Positions 34,990 through 44,377 of a stretch of DNA of 64,000 nt are shown piece by piece. Location: contig JACKHF010000002.1 in the NCBI GenBank assembly GCA_020639155.1, positions 62,001-126,000 of the forward strand. The letters are read 5' to 3'. The DNA is from Phycisphaeraceae bacterium. Its GTDB lineage: Bacteria > Planctomycetota > Phycisphaerae > Phycisphaerales > UBA1924. The first letter of the stretch is position 1. Each line of letters begins with the position of its first letter. The position numbers and the translations under genes were made by a program. The notes below the pieces were generated by a model. The model had not been told where the DNA came from, did not search any database, and saw only the letters and a program-made list of their open reading frames with translations.

Positions 34990-36318
34990 ATGACAGACAG
35001 CATTGAAACACCCACAACACTCCTACATCGCACCGGACGCTTCGGCAGGCGCATGATCGCGTGGGCGACCGCAGCGGGCTTTGCGTTGATTGCTGGTTCT
35101 GCCTTTGCGCAGTCTGATGCGCAGAAGACCGACGATCAGACTCCTGATATTGCGCCATTCATGCAGGTTGTGGATGATCCGACATCTGTTACCATGCAGA
35201 TGGCTGTCAGAACTCTGGTTCCTGCAGATGGTCAGGGTCCGACAATTACATTATTTGCAGCGATCCACATCGGCGATCGGTCTTTTTACGACGCCATACA
35301 GCAGATGCTTGATGCGAAGGACCTTGTCCTCTTCGAGGGTGTTCGACCGACTGGCGCTGGCTACATCGCGCACGAAAAGGACATGACCGAGCGCGATCGC
35401 AACGAGTTCACAGAAAGACGCATGAAGTTCCTCGGTTCTTCTGTTGTGACATACAAGGCATCTCACCGCGCATATCCAGAGACACTCAACGAGCTTTCTG
35501 AAGGTGTTGATGAGCGTATCGGGCGTGTTATTGCAGGCATCGGTGAGGATGCCTGGGGCCATCAACTTGTGTATGAAAGAGATCTGGAGACAGGCACGTT
35601 CGAGCTGCGCAGTGCTGGCTCCGATGGTGAGCTTCACAACAACGATGACATCGTGATCGATCCAGCGTCTGATGGTGTCTACGCGATGGAGACAGATACA
35701 GAAGGCATCCAGACGATTCTGGCTGAGAGCCTCGGGCTTGTGTTCCAGCTTGATGCGATGGATGAGTCCGGGCCGAACTGGCGCAACTCTGATCTATCGA
35801 TTGATCAGGTGATGGAACGTCTTGATGAGGCTGGCGTGACAAGCTTCGAGCTCATGGACACACTCCAGGGTAACACGATCGGCACGAAGATCGCTGGGTT
35901 TTTCCTGAAGCTGATCGGCAAGAGCAAGACCATGCGCGAGACCGCAAAGCTTGCTCTCGTTGAAATGCTTGGGAGCGCAGAAGATCTGCTCGGCGCACTT
36001 CCCGGCGAGATGGGCACGCTGATGCAGGTAATCCTCGAACAGCGCAACGACGTATTGCTTGCTGATGTTGCACATGTGATTGAGCACGAGCCAGAGGTGA
36101 AAAATCTCGGCATTATCTACGGTGCGGGCCATCTTCGTGACGTGCAGGCACGGCTTGAGACCGAGTTCGGTTACGTCCACAAGAGCGACGAGTGGGTCGA
36201 TGCGATGTCGGTTGATCTCAAGGCACTTGGTATGACGCAGAAGCAAGCCCAGTCCATGCGGACCATGCTTCGCAGGCAGATCAATGCACAAATGAAGATG
36301 CTTGAGCGCCAGCGTTAA
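34990..36318 (+). CDS. TraB/GumN-family protein with GspG-like insert
   Basis: From the ATG at 34990 the protein has 442 residues and a signal peptide (about 1-40, ending AGSAFAQ). The TraB family motifs are the AAIHIGDRSFYDAI block near 90-103, LVLFEGV near 112-118 and IIYGAGHLRDV near the C-terminus. TraB/GumN proteins are thought to be metal-dependent proteases (Tiki-like). Residues about 158-223 (SHRAYPETLNEL...EDAWGHQLVYERD...FELRSAGSDGELHNNDDI) do not belong to TraB and match the C-terminal part of the GspG major pseudopilin, including the acidic calcium loop. I infer a nested domain insertion. Confidence 0.82.
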   Translation: MTDSIETPTTLLHRTGRFGRRMIAWATAAGFALIAGSAFAQSDAQKTDDQTPDIAPFMQVVDDPTSVTMQMAVRTLVPADGQGPTITLFAAIHIGDRSFYDAIQQMLDAKDLVLFEGVRPTGAGYIAHEKDMTERDRNEFTERRMKFLGSSVVTYKASHRAYPETLNELSEGVDERIGRVIAGIGEDAWGHQLVYERDLETGTFELRSAGSDGELHNNDDIVIDPASDGVYAMETDTEGIQTILAESLGLVFQLDAMDESGPNWRNSDLSIDQVMERLDEAGVTSFELMDTLQGNTIGTKIAGFFLKLIGKSKTMRETAKLALVEMLGSAEDLLGALPGEMGTLMQVILEQRNDVLLADVAHVIEHEPEVKNLGIIYGAGHLRDVQARLETEFGYVHKSDEWVDAMSVDLKALGMTQKQAQSMRTMLRRQINAQMKMLERQR

Positions 36319-36337
36319 TGCCAATGTGTCCCTGAGC

Positions 36338-37306
36338 TCAGAGCCAGCCGAGTCTTGTCAGATCCTCAACAGGCTCAGCGAACGAGCACGAACCAAACGA
36401 CATGCACAGACGCTCACGCGCGTGGGCAATCTGTTCGACCGAGATGGTTCGATCCCGCCACGATGCGATATTGTCATCAAACGAGAACGCACTTGCGTCG
36501 GTCTCGTTGAGGATCTGCATGTAGACATCCGGTTCCAGTCTCAGTGCGTGAAGCATCGCCGCGCCGAGGAACAGATTCACAAACCCGTGCATCGTGCCGC
36601 AAGGCGGGTTGTCCTCGTATGTGAGCCTGTACTCCGCACGGATCGGATGATGTAGTCCGGCGGTTGCTTTGAACGGCACATTTGCCAGTGCGCACGCAGA
36701 GACAAACGCCGCGACAGCTTCTGAGGTTGGAAATGCATCTGGTGTGACACCGCCCGTGCGGATCTTGGCAGCGCTCTCGGTGCCCGCAAGCGCTGCGATC
36801 AGACCTCGCGGATCCTGCCTCCAGTTGATCTCAAAGAACGGGTACACATCATCGGGGATCGTGTCGATCAGGTCATCGATGTCTGCTGAACTGTCAAGTT
36901 TCGTCTCAAGTGAATCGATAATGGCAAGCCCGTGCTGCTCGATCGAGTGCTTCTCGTTGAATGCGTTGATCGTTCTGACGCACTCGTCAATAGGTAGATC
37001 ACCAACAAGCGTGATGCGCCACGGCTCACCTATGTCAGCATGCTCACGGTAACCGCTGGTGGCGTATGTTCCCGGCATGAGTGCGGCGCCGTGCGAATCA
37101 AGATGGTCAATCTTTGACGCGGGCCAGACAAGACGACCCTGCATGAAGGCGTGGGTACCCATGCGATCGCGCGCAAAGTTCTCGACCGTGGTTTGGGGAT
37201 CGAGCTTTGCTGGCGGAAACATGCCAGCATAGTCAACAATGCCAGCGACAAGTGCCTGCATTGATGCTGAAACGGACGATGGGACGTGTGCCTGAGCTGA
37301 TTCCAT
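36338..37306 (-). CDS. Conserved protein of unknown function (KATAGLHHP family)
   Basis: This 322-residue soluble protein has the segments GIVDYAGMFPPAKLDPQTTVENFARDR at the start, AKIRTGGVTPDAFP in the middle and VPFKATAGLHHPIR followed by MHGFVNLFLGAAM near the end. I recall this pattern from uncharacterised proteins of several phyla, but know no function. The alternation of strands and helices suggests a TIM-barrel. It lies 24 bases upstream of the beta-propeller gene on the same strand. Confidence 0.75.
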   Translation of the reverse strand: MESAQAHVPSSVSASMQALVAGIVDYAGMFPPAKLDPQTTVENFARDRMGTHAFMQGRLVWPASKIDHLDSHGAALMPGTYATSGYREHADIGEPWRITLVGDLPIDECVRTINAFNEKHSIEQHGLAIIDSLETKLDSSADIDDLIDTIPDDVYPFFEINWRQDPRGLIAALAGTESAAKIRTGGVTPDAFPTSEAVAAFVSACALANVPFKATAGLHHPIRAEYRLTYEDNPPCGTMHGFVNLFLGAAMLHALRLEPDVYMQILNETDASAFSFDDNIASWRDRTISVEQIAHARERLCMSFGSCSFAEPVEDLTRLGWL

Positions 37307-37329
37307 GCAGTATCATACACGCACAGAGA

Positions 37330-38835
37330 CTACTTTGAGTCACGCTCCTGGTGGTATGAATGAGAGGCTGTTGCAGGCTTGCCCTCATCTGCATCAGGCG
37401 TGAACGCCTTTGACGACAGCAATCTACCGTCACGTGCAAGGACAAAGCGCCACGACTGCTGATCCGACGAACTCATCGGTGGTGCAGCCTCGATAACCCA
37501 TCCGAGATCGTTCCACTGTGCGTCGAAAGTTGCTTCCACCGCCCATGTTGCCTGCATCTCAAGTGCTGCTGTTGCAACGCGCAATGCGTCTGCTTCTGAG
37601 ATAAACCGGAACAAGCGTTCAGTTGTGAGTGATGGATTCACGTCAGCAATCCACATCTGGCTCGATGGCTTCTGCTCACTGCCAACGCGCTCACCCCGTT
37701 GCGCTGTCCACATCATGTACCTGCCATCCGGGCTGAAGACGGGCAGCACATCCGCGCCGTTCGCATACGTGATTCGCACACGATCAACATCGGAGACACG
37801 CTGGCCTGATGAGAGCTTCTCAGCATCAAAGCGAACTGCAACAACCTCGTAGTTAAAATGCCCAACCTCGCTGGACGCGTAGACCATGTACTCGCCTGAC
37901 GGATGCCAGTATGGTGCCCAGTTGACGTTCGGACCGTCGGTCAACTGGTATTCCGCGCTTGTCCCAACAATTGCACCGGTGTCGTTATAGACAAGATCAG
38001 AGACATACACCTGCAGCATGTCGTTGCCGCGACGATCAGATCGGTAACAGATGCGTTTCCCGTCCGGCGAAAAGAAGGGCCCGCCGTCGTACCCTGGTGC
38101 GCTGACAAGCAAGCGATGTTCGTTCTGCTGCGTGTCGTACACCCAGATATCAAGGTCGTGCTTGCCGATCAGTTCGCTGCGTTCCTCGTTCATCTGCGCA
38201 TAAAGGATGTGCCTGCCGTCCTTCGACCAGCTTGCCTCCGCGGTATATCCGGGAAGCACAAAGCGAGCACGGGCTGGCTCGCGCAGCGTGCCGTCGGATG
38301 CCATCGTTGCGGTGACGATGTCCATCTCTTCAGGGAATGCCCACGCGTATCGGCTACCATCTTTCTGGTACCCTGCCTTGCCGTTGAATACTGGTGGCAC
38401 GATTGTTGATGCGAAGAGCACCTTGTTGTGCTCGATTGGATGGAACCAGCCGCACGTGTTTGATGAGCCTGGCTCAGACAGTCTGCGGATGTTGTTGAGC
38501 CCTGTGATGACTCCCTCAGCGTCATGGCTGAAGTTGGCAACGTACATGGAGTAGTGCTTGTCAGGTTCTGTGCCCGGTGCAGGCACAGGGATCGCCTGAA
38601 AGATCACCCGCTCCATGTTCGGCGAGAAGTACGCTTCGCCAGCTTTCATAAACTGTGCTGCAGAAGTAAGTTGCGTGTGATTTGTCAGGAGCGGCGCCTC
38701 AAGTGAGTGCCAATCGAGTGGAGGTTGTCCTGGGGCGCCAGAGATATCATTATGCTGGCCGGTTGCATTGCTGGCGACAAGCAGGGATGCAATGACTGAT
38801 ACAGCAAACGGCGTGCATTGGAAGGCACGATTCAT
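37330..38835 (-). CDS. Secreted TolB-like WD40/PD40 beta-propeller protein
   Basis: From the ATG at 38835 (GGAGGGG upstream) the protein has 501 residues with a signal peptide (VSVIASLLVASNATGQ). Repeats of the PD40 kind are clear: ASWSKDGRHILYAQ, PFFSPDGKRICYRSDRRGNDMLQVYV, PYWHPSGEYMVYASS and PVFSPDGRYMMWTAQRG. TolB-type propellers bind proteins or sugars outside the membrane; no protease domain follows. A 130-residue C-terminal part is unassigned. Confidence 0.83.
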   Translation of the reverse strand: MNRAFQCTPFAVSVIASLLVASNATGQHNDISGAPGQPPLDWHSLEAPLLTNHTQLTSAAQFMKAGEAYFSPNMERVIFQAIPVPAPGTEPDKHYSMYVANFSHDAEGVITGLNNIRRLSEPGSSNTCGWFHPIEHNKVLFASTIVPPVFNGKAGYQKDGSRYAWAFPEEMDIVTATMASDGTLREPARARFVLPGYTAEASWSKDGRHILYAQMNEERSELIGKHDLDIWVYDTQQNEHRLLVSAPGYDGGPFFSPDGKRICYRSDRRGNDMLQVYVSDLVYNDTGAIVGTSAEYQLTDGPNVNWAPYWHPSGEYMVYASSEVGHFNYEVVAVRFDAEKLSSGQRVSDVDRVRITYANGADVLPVFSPDGRYMMWTAQRGERVGSEQKPSSQMWIADVNPSLTTERLFRFISEADALRVATAALEMQATWAVEATFDAQWNDLGWVIEAAPPMSSSDQQSWRFVLARDGRLLSSKAFTPDADEGKPATASHSYHQERDSK

Positions 38836-38929
38836 ATGATGGACCCCTCCTGTGACGAAAGACCGACCTTGTGAGACGATCAAAGCCGTCTCAGCCGATG
38901 TGTATTTCGGGTGAGGATAGGCGTGTCCA

Positions 38930-39661
38930 ATGAAAAGTCGTATTGAGACCATGTCTCAACAAGAAAATAGTGGATATTCCTGTCGTCTTTGGTCACAGAC
39001 TGACAGCTGGGTTGTCGTTGAGAAACCGGTTGGGATCCCAACCGGCACAAGCGCTCGACTCGATGACACATCAACCGTCGTGGGGCAGGTTCGAGAGATG
39101 ATCCCTCCCTCCACGGGGCCAATGGTGGTGCATCGGCTTGATCGTGAAACATCGGGTCTGGTCGTGGTTGCGCTCGATCCGCATACGCATGCAAACCTTT
39201 CAAAGCAGTTTCGTGATCGTCTCGTATACAAGCGATACAGCGCGATTGTGCTCGGTACTCCGTTTGAGCAATCAGGTGCGGTGAGACTGCCGATTGCAGA
39301 CATGCGGGATGTGATCGATACCGAACCGGAAGGTGACGAGCATGTAAAGCGCGTTGTACATCGTGCTGGAAAGCCCGCTACAACGTTCTGGCGAACAGCT
39401 CCGTGTAACTGCACGAGTGATGATCTTTCTGTCCATACACATATTGCGCTTTATCCAATCACGGGAAGAACCCATCAGCTCCGCGTGCATTGTGCAACGG
39501 GTTGGGTATCCGGTGGGATTGGATGTCCGATTGTGGGTGATCCGCTCTATGGAAGGTCCGGGCAGGGGCATCGCATGATGCTGCACGCGAGCGCACTCTC
39601 GTTTATCGATCCAGCAACAGATGAACGCGTGTGCTTTGAGTCAGAGCCACCATTCAGATGA
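38930..39661 (+). CDS. RluA-family pseudouridine synthase
   Basis: This 243-residue protein has the RluA catalytic motif HRLDRETSGLVVVA with the nucleophilic aspartate, YKRYSAIVLG behind it, and GRTHQLRVHCATGW...IVGDPLYG near the end. It isomerises uridine in tRNA or rRNA. There is no S4 domain at the start, so it resembles RluA or TruC rather than RluC or RluD; the target is not predictable. Starts at 38930 and 38951 are both possible. Confidence 0.88.
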   Translation: MKSRIETMSQQENSGYSCRLWSQTDSWVVVEKPVGIPTGTSARLDDTSTVVGQVREMIPPSTGPMVVHRLDRETSGLVVVALDPHTHANLSKQFRDRLVYKRYSAIVLGTPFEQSGAVRLPIADMRDVIDTEPEGDEHVKRVVHRAGKPATTFWRTAPCNCTSDDLSVHTHIALYPITGRTHQLRVHCATGWVSGGIGCPIVGDPLYGRSGQGHRMMLHASALSFIDPATDERVCFESEPPFR

Positions 39662-40202
39662 CTCTGATTGGCGGGGACTGATTGTGCGTTATGTTGCACG
39701 CAACAAGGGCGGCGTGGAACTCACGTGCATCATGCTCGGTAAATGCGTGGGAGTCATAGCTGTCTGCGTCAAGGACACCGATGCAGGTGCCGTCTGCCTC
39801 AAGAACTGGTATGACAAGTTCTGCCTTGTCTCTTGGATCACAGGCGATGTATCCCTTGCCAAGATGCGCTACATCCGTTACGACAAGCGTCTGTGCTGCT
39901 GCCCATGACTGCCCGCACGCACCTTGCAAACCAATGGGTGAGCATGCAGGTTTGTTGCGGCGATGTGTCAGCAGCATCTCAGACGTGTCATTGCTGATGA
40001 CATAGAACCCGATCCATGAGATGTTACGCCCTGTCCCCAGCTGATCATTACCAAAGCAGTTCCATGCTGCATCGCAGAACAGTCGCATGCGTTCATCGTG
40101 CGACGCGCCAGCAGCGATCTTTGCAAGCTCTGATCGGAACATTGAAAAATCCCGAGCGGACGATGTCGTCTGCGCGGGATCAGTATCGCCTGTGGTTGTC
40201 AT
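39654..40202 (-). CDS. GAF-domain free methionine-(R)-sulfoxide reductase-like protein
   Basis: This 182-residue single GAF domain has the three cysteines of fRMsr in the right spacing: Cys87 (PACSP), Cys96 (GACGQ) and Cys121 (IACDPRDKAELVIPV). Family enzymes reduce free methionine-R-sulfoxide using these residues and thioredoxin. The LDADS strand is also as in the family. It overlaps the convergent RluA gene by eight bases and lies just downstream of rpsR. Confidence 0.8.
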   Translation of the reverse strand: MTTTGDTDPAQTTSSARDFSMFRSELAKIAAGASHDERMRLFCDAAWNCFGNDQLGTGRNISWIGFYVISNDTSEMLLTHRRNKPACSPIGLQGACGQSWAAAQTLVVTDVAHLGKGYIACDPRDKAELVIPVLEADGTCIGVLDADSYDSHAFTEHDAREFHAALVACNITHNQSPPIRVI

Positions 40203-40210
40203 GGCAGAGT

Positions 40211-40456
40211 TTAGAGTGTTGCTGAGGTGTAGGGAAGCAGACCCATGTACCGGGCACGCTTGACAGCCTGTGCAATCTGGCGCTGCTCCTTGGCTGTTGC
40301 GCCGAGACGCTTGCGCCCGTAGATCTTGCCGTTGGGGCTCATCATGCGACGGAGTGCGTCAACATCCTTCCAGTCGCAGTATGCCTTGCCAGCACCGCTG
40401 GTCTTAAGGAAACGGGTGGGCTGGCCAACCGGGCTGAAACGCTGCATCTTGCTCAT
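40211..40456 (-). CDS. rpsR: 30S ribosomal protein S18
   Basis: This 81-residue basic protein has the S18 pattern CDWKDVDALRRMMSPNGKIYGRKRLGATAKEQRQIAQAVKRARYMGLLPY. It stands apart from the usual rpsF-rpsR-rplI cluster and is followed by the fRMsr-like gene nine bases downstream. Confidence 0.96.
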   Translation of the reverse strand: MSKMQRFSPVGQPTRFLKTSGAGKAYCDWKDVDALRRMMSPNGKIYGRKRLGATAKEQRQIAQAVKRARYMGLLPYTSATL

Positions 40457-40607
40457 ATCGAAAACACTCCGATCCGTCGTGGACTGTGGTCTCCGGGGAT
40501 TGGTGTCGGGACGACCGGCACCTGCCAGAGACGACGGGCCGCAATGCTAGGGCCTTGGGCACGTAGGCTCAAGTTGTGTGGAGCAGCGGACGGGTTCTGG
40601 GCCTTTC

Positions 40608-41177
40608 TCAGACCTTCTCGACGGGCTTGCCGACCGGCTTTGCCTGTGAAGCGTGCTTGGACCGGCGCTTGGACCGGTTGATAACCCCGTCGAATGCGAC
40701 AGCACCAGGGCCGAACAGGAACAGGATGCCAGCAACAGCTGTCAGGACGCCATTTCTGATGATTTGGCACCTGCCATCGGTGATTCGAGCTTCGCACGGG
40801 AAGTTGATCTTCCCAAAGCATCCACACTCGACGTGCTCACCACTCTGGACAACCTGCACGATTGCCCAGATAAATGTTCCGAGGAGTGCCATGAGCAGGA
40901 ACGCAGATGCTCGCGTGCGGAGTCCGAGTATCAGCAGTGCGCCGCAGATCGCTTCGGTCCACGGGATCGCGTACGTGAGAATCGGGATCATGTGGTCGGG
41001 GACAATGTCGAACGCCTTGATGGACGTTGCAAAGTCATTGACCGGCGTGATCACCGCTGTGTTTTTTACATTCGGGTCAGCAAGGTTTGGTATGACATCG
41101 GGTCCAAGCTTCTGGTATGCAGCGAAAAGAAACACACCACCAAGCGCGAGGCGAAGCACAAGCAGGAGATATGACAT
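40608..41177 (-). CDS. MauE/DoxX-type membrane protein
   Basis: From the ATG at 41177 the protein has 189 residues and four membrane spans (about 1-20, 62-80, 86-108 and 137-157). LRLALGGVFLFAAYQKL at the start and WTEAICGALLILGLRTRASAFLLMALLGTFIWAIV are typical of the MauE/DoxX superfamily. A cysteine-bearing loop ECGCFGKINFPCE lies between the third and fourth spans, as in MauE proteins. MauE helps form disulfides in methylamine dehydrogenase; here the protein sits behind a rhodanese and two DUF1573 genes. Confidence 0.8.
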   Translation of the reverse strand: MSYLLLVLRLALGGVFLFAAYQKLGPDVIPNLADPNVKNTAVITPVNDFATSIKAFDIVPDHMIPILTYAIPWTEAICGALLILGLRTRASAFLLMALLGTFIWAIVQVVQSGEHVECGCFGKINFPCEARITDGRCQIIRNGVLTAVAGILFLFGPGAVAFDGVINRSKRRSKHASQAKPVGKPVEKV

Positions 41178-41224
41178 TGGACCGTTGTTTCTCACGCAGA
41201 CAGACTCCGGGGTTCGCTGATTGT

Positions 41225-41923
41225 TTATTGCACGGGGTATCCTGCGGCTTTCCACGCTGGGAAACCATCAACCATGATCTTCAGGTTCGGGAATGAGGAA
41301 ACCAACTTTTCTCTGACAATCACCGATTCGTCACATTCGCCGCCAGAGCAGTAAATCACTGCGATCTGCTCTGGATCGCCCTGCAGGAATGTGAGCACGT
41401 CTCCAAAGTCGCCGCTTGTGACATTCTGGACCGTCAGACGGAACGCACCAGCAACAGAACCCTCGTTGAAGAGCTCTGTGTGACGAGTGTCGATAAACAG
41501 AGCACCTTCCTCATACAACTTGTATGCTGCTTCAAGTGAGATGCCGCCTTCGACACTTGCTGGGTCGACTTTGACGGTTGGAGTGTTGGCAGGATTTGTT
41601 ACCGGTATCTGTGGGTCAACCTTGGGGGTTTCTGTGTTGGTTTGTTCCGATGTAGCAGGGTTTGTTGTGGAGGGGTCGGTTCCCTGCTCTGTGGGAGAGC
41701 CAGTATGCTCAGGAGGTGTCTGGTTCTCTGCTTCGGTTTCTGTTTCGATATTCTGGGTGTTGTTGTCTGGCTGTTCAACGAGAACAGCTGTTGGCTTTAC
41801 TTTCACGGGGCGCGACATCAGGTTTGCCGCACTGACAATAAACACTACACCGATGATCGCAAGCACAGTCACAACGAACGAAACAACGTGACCAGGACGG
41901 GTTGAATGTGACGTACATTTCAC
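41225..41923 (-). CDS. Membrane-anchored rhodanese
   Basis: This 232-residue protein has one N-terminal membrane span (about 13-35), a Thr/Pro/Asn-rich linker of about 80 residues and a rhodanese domain. The active-site loop is CSGGECDES (first Cys near residue 191), preceded by ALFIDTRHTELFNEGSVAGAF. It should handle persulfide sulfur outside the cytoplasm. It overlaps the DUF1573 gene by ATGA. Confidence 0.87.
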   Translation of the reverse strand: MKCTSHSTRPGHVVSFVVTVLAIIGVVFIVSAANLMSRPVKVKPTAVLVEQPDNNTQNIETETEAENQTPPEHTGSPTEQGTDPSTTNPATSEQTNTETPKVDPQIPVTNPANTPTVKVDPASVEGGISLEAAYKLYEEGALFIDTRHTELFNEGSVAGAFRLTVQNVTSGDFGDVLTFLQGDPEQIAVIYCSGGECDESVIVREKLVSSFPNLKIMVDGFPAWKAAGYPVQ

Positions 41924-43107
41924 TTGTTCTCTCCCGTTTGTGGTCCTACGGGTCCGGTTTCCACCGGCTTACGTTCCGGGATGGCGATGTTGCCGAAGTA
42001 CGAAACTTCAATCGGTGGTTCGCCAGGCAAGTCTGTCACAACCAGCACCTTGCCGCGAACGGGCCCTGGACGCGATGTCGGGAATGGCATCGAGATATCG
42101 ATACCCTTTGGAGTTTCCTCGGTGTCAGCGGGCGATGTCGAGAACGCAAGCGGTCTGCGGGATGTACCGTCGAGCACAGCCTTGATACCAAAGGCTTTTC
42201 CTTCGGGGTGGAAGACAACAACAGACTTTGTGAGATCAGATCCCAACTCAATGTTGTTGCCAAGGCGGATTGACTTTGTGTTGGCGCGGAGATCGCCGAG
42301 TACATCACCCTCGAACGGGATGGAGAGCAGCCAGCGTGACTCATCGTTCGTGCGAATGACAATGGACCCCCGCACATGACGGGCCTGAGCGCCGCCGGTG
42401 TAACGCAGGATCAATGCCTGATTCCACGCCTCACCAAACTCGGTGTTGATGCGGGTGCGATCACCAACCGTGACATGAAAGTCAGGTTGGCCAGTGACAC
42501 TCGCGCGTTCCACCGCGAATGGAACTTCCTTGTCCGGGATGTCCGTGCTGATGATGTTGACCGTCCATTCACTCTCGCTGATACGCTCAAGTTGTCCAAC
42601 GGAGAGTGCGACAGGATCAAGCGAGACCACCGGCTGAACGAATGCCTTCACGGGCAGTTCGATCTTCGGCCTAGAGGGATCATTCGTCATGATCGTAACG
42701 GTTTGTGTGTTGTCGCCGGACTTACCGAGCGGATTGAACTTGATTCTGATTGTCGAGCCTTCGCCGGGCTGATAGATCGCACCATCAATCGGTGACCCCT
42801 TCTTTGATGGCATTGTGATGCCGTCGATCTCGGGTTCGGTGCAGCCGCACGTTGATGTGACTGAGAGAATCCGCAAGGGCGCGGTGCCGTTGTTCTTGAA
42901 CACGAACGATGCGGACTGGTGTTCTGTGTCAAGTATGCGTCCAAAGTCGAACCCGGTTTCGGATTCAAACTCAATGTGCGGCAGCGGTGTTGGCGCTGGC
43001 GTCTCGTCTGACTGCGCAATCGCAGCGTGCGGTGTCAGCAGAAGTGTGGTAGCGCAGCACACACCAAGGACGAGTGGCGCGGCTGCACGATGCAAGCGTA
43101 CATTCAT
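41920..43107 (-). CDS. Secreted DUF1573 protein (second copy)
   Basis: From the ATG at 43107 the protein has 395 residues with a signal peptide. GFDFGRILDTEHQSASFVFKNNGTAPLRILSVTSTCGCTEP is the DUF1573 signature, an Ig-like ASPM/SPD-2/Hydin-type fold with a conserved CGC. Two or three Ig-like units follow. The function of DUF1573 is not known. It lies between another DUF1573 gene and the rhodanese gene. Confidence 0.87.
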   Translation of the reverse strand: MNVRLHRAAAPLVLGVCCATTLLLTPHAAIAQSDETPAPTPLPHIEFESETGFDFGRILDTEHQSASFVFKNNGTAPLRILSVTSTCGCTEPEIDGITMPSKKGSPIDGAIYQPGEGSTIRIKFNPLGKSGDNTQTVTIMTNDPSRPKIELPVKAFVQPVVSLDPVALSVGQLERISESEWTVNIISTDIPDKEVPFAVERASVTGQPDFHVTVGDRTRINTEFGEAWNQALILRYTGGAQARHVRGSIVIRTNDESRWLLSIPFEGDVLGDLRANTKSIRLGNNIELGSDLTKSVVVFHPEGKAFGIKAVLDGTSRRPLAFSTSPADTEETPKGIDISMPFPTSRPGPVRGKVLVVTDLPGEPPIEVSYFGNIAIPERKPVETGPVGPQTGENK

Positions 43108-43156
43108 GAGTGAACTCCAGTTGGAGCAGCGTATCGAGCACACGATTGATGCGGGA

Positions 43157-44377
43157 TCAGTGATCTGAATCGCGTCCGGTTGTTGTCGGCTGAACAGTTG
43201 CTGGCGCAGTCGTTGCAGCCGTCGCGGGTTCCTGCCCAATGTCCTTCACGTTGCCAAAGTATGTCACCGTGATTGGCGGCTCATCCTTGACGTCTGTGAG
43301 AATGCTCAACTCGCCAACCTGTGTGCCCATGCGTGCGTTTGCGATAAGTGTGAGCTTGACATCGAGCACGTCGGGACGATCTGGATCGGGCTGGACGACG
43401 GTCCACTGGACGGTTGCGTCGTTCGGCGTTGACTGGCGTTCCTTCACATCAACAACCTTGAAGTCCCGACCGAGACGGTGGGTGAGTCGAACGGTGCGCG
43501 TGAAGACAGACTCCGGCTGCATGGCATTGCCAAGTCGCCACTGTGTCATGTTGCTGCGAACATCACCAAGCACCATGCCCGTAACCGAGACAGCCTGTGT
43601 CGGGCGACGTTCGTCGTTGGTAAAGAACGTCACGTTCCCGCCGATACGTCCCGGGCTTCGTGTGCCATCGAGCGTGACAAGTGCGAAGACTTCCGTGATC
43701 TTCTCGCCCTTTTCGTTTTCAATCTCGGTTGTGTCGATGATCTCAACCGAGATCCCATCGCCCACATTTGCTGTTGCAGAGGTGACCTTAAATCCGGGCA
43801 TGCGACCGCGGATCGTGACGGGCTGCGAAATCACAGCACCCTTGTCGATGTTCTGGAATGAAACAAACGTAGGATCTACAGAGACAAGCGGGAGGATGTG
43901 TGCAACAACCTGTATCGGGACTCGCTGTTGTGATGGGTTGTCGGTGTAGATGTCCACTGATGTTGCCTGCGGACCTTCGTGCTTGCCGTTTGGGTCATAT
44001 GTAACTGTGATCTCACCAGCTTCACCGGGCTCATAGACCGTTTTATCAAGCTCTGGTGTTGTGCAGCCGCAGTGTGCCTGCACACGTGTGATAGTCAACG
44101 CTCCCTGACCGGTGTTTGTAAACGGGATCTTGCGCGTGACCTTGTCCGTGTCCGGGATGATGCCAAGATCGAGCACATTGTCGTCAAGATGCAACTCGCC
44201 AGCCGGGCCGGTGGGGACCGGAGTGCCATCGTTTGGTGTTGTTTGCGGCAGTGGTGTGACGGTGGTCGGAGTCACTGCTGGCCTGGTTGGACCGGCCGGC
44301 TGGAGTCCCTGCGCAAGGCTGCATGTTGCAAACCCGGTGCTCGCGAGAATGAGACTGACAATCTGCTTCGTGTTCAT
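43157..44377 (-). CDS. Secreted DUF1573 protein (first copy)
   Basis: From the ATG at 44377 the protein has 406 residues with a signal peptide (VSLILASTGFATCSLAQ). The signature VLDLGIIPDTDKVTRKIPFTNTGQGALTITRVQAHCGCTTP matches DUF1573 and is paralogous to the next gene. Ig-like strands follow, with repeated NDPS and TDNPSQQRVPI patterns and a Thr/Ala-rich end. It is the first gene of the four-gene operon DUF1573-DUF1573-rhodanese-MauE. Confidence 0.87.
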   Translation of the reverse strand: MNTKQIVSLILASTGFATCSLAQGLQPAGPTRPAVTPTTVTPLPQTTPNDGTPVPTGPAGELHLDDNVLDLGIIPDTDKVTRKIPFTNTGQGALTITRVQAHCGCTTPELDKTVYEPGEAGEITVTYDPNGKHEGPQATSVDIYTDNPSQQRVPIQVVAHILPLVSVDPTFVSFQNIDKGAVISQPVTIRGRMPGFKVTSATANVGDGISVEIIDTTEIENEKGEKITEVFALVTLDGTRSPGRIGGNVTFFTNDERRPTQAVSVTGMVLGDVRSNMTQWRLGNAMQPESVFTRTVRLTHRLGRDFKVVDVKERQSTPNDATVQWTVVQPDPDRPDVLDVKLTLIANARMGTQVGELSILTDVKDEPPITVTYFGNVKDIGQEPATAATTAPATVQPTTTGRDSDH

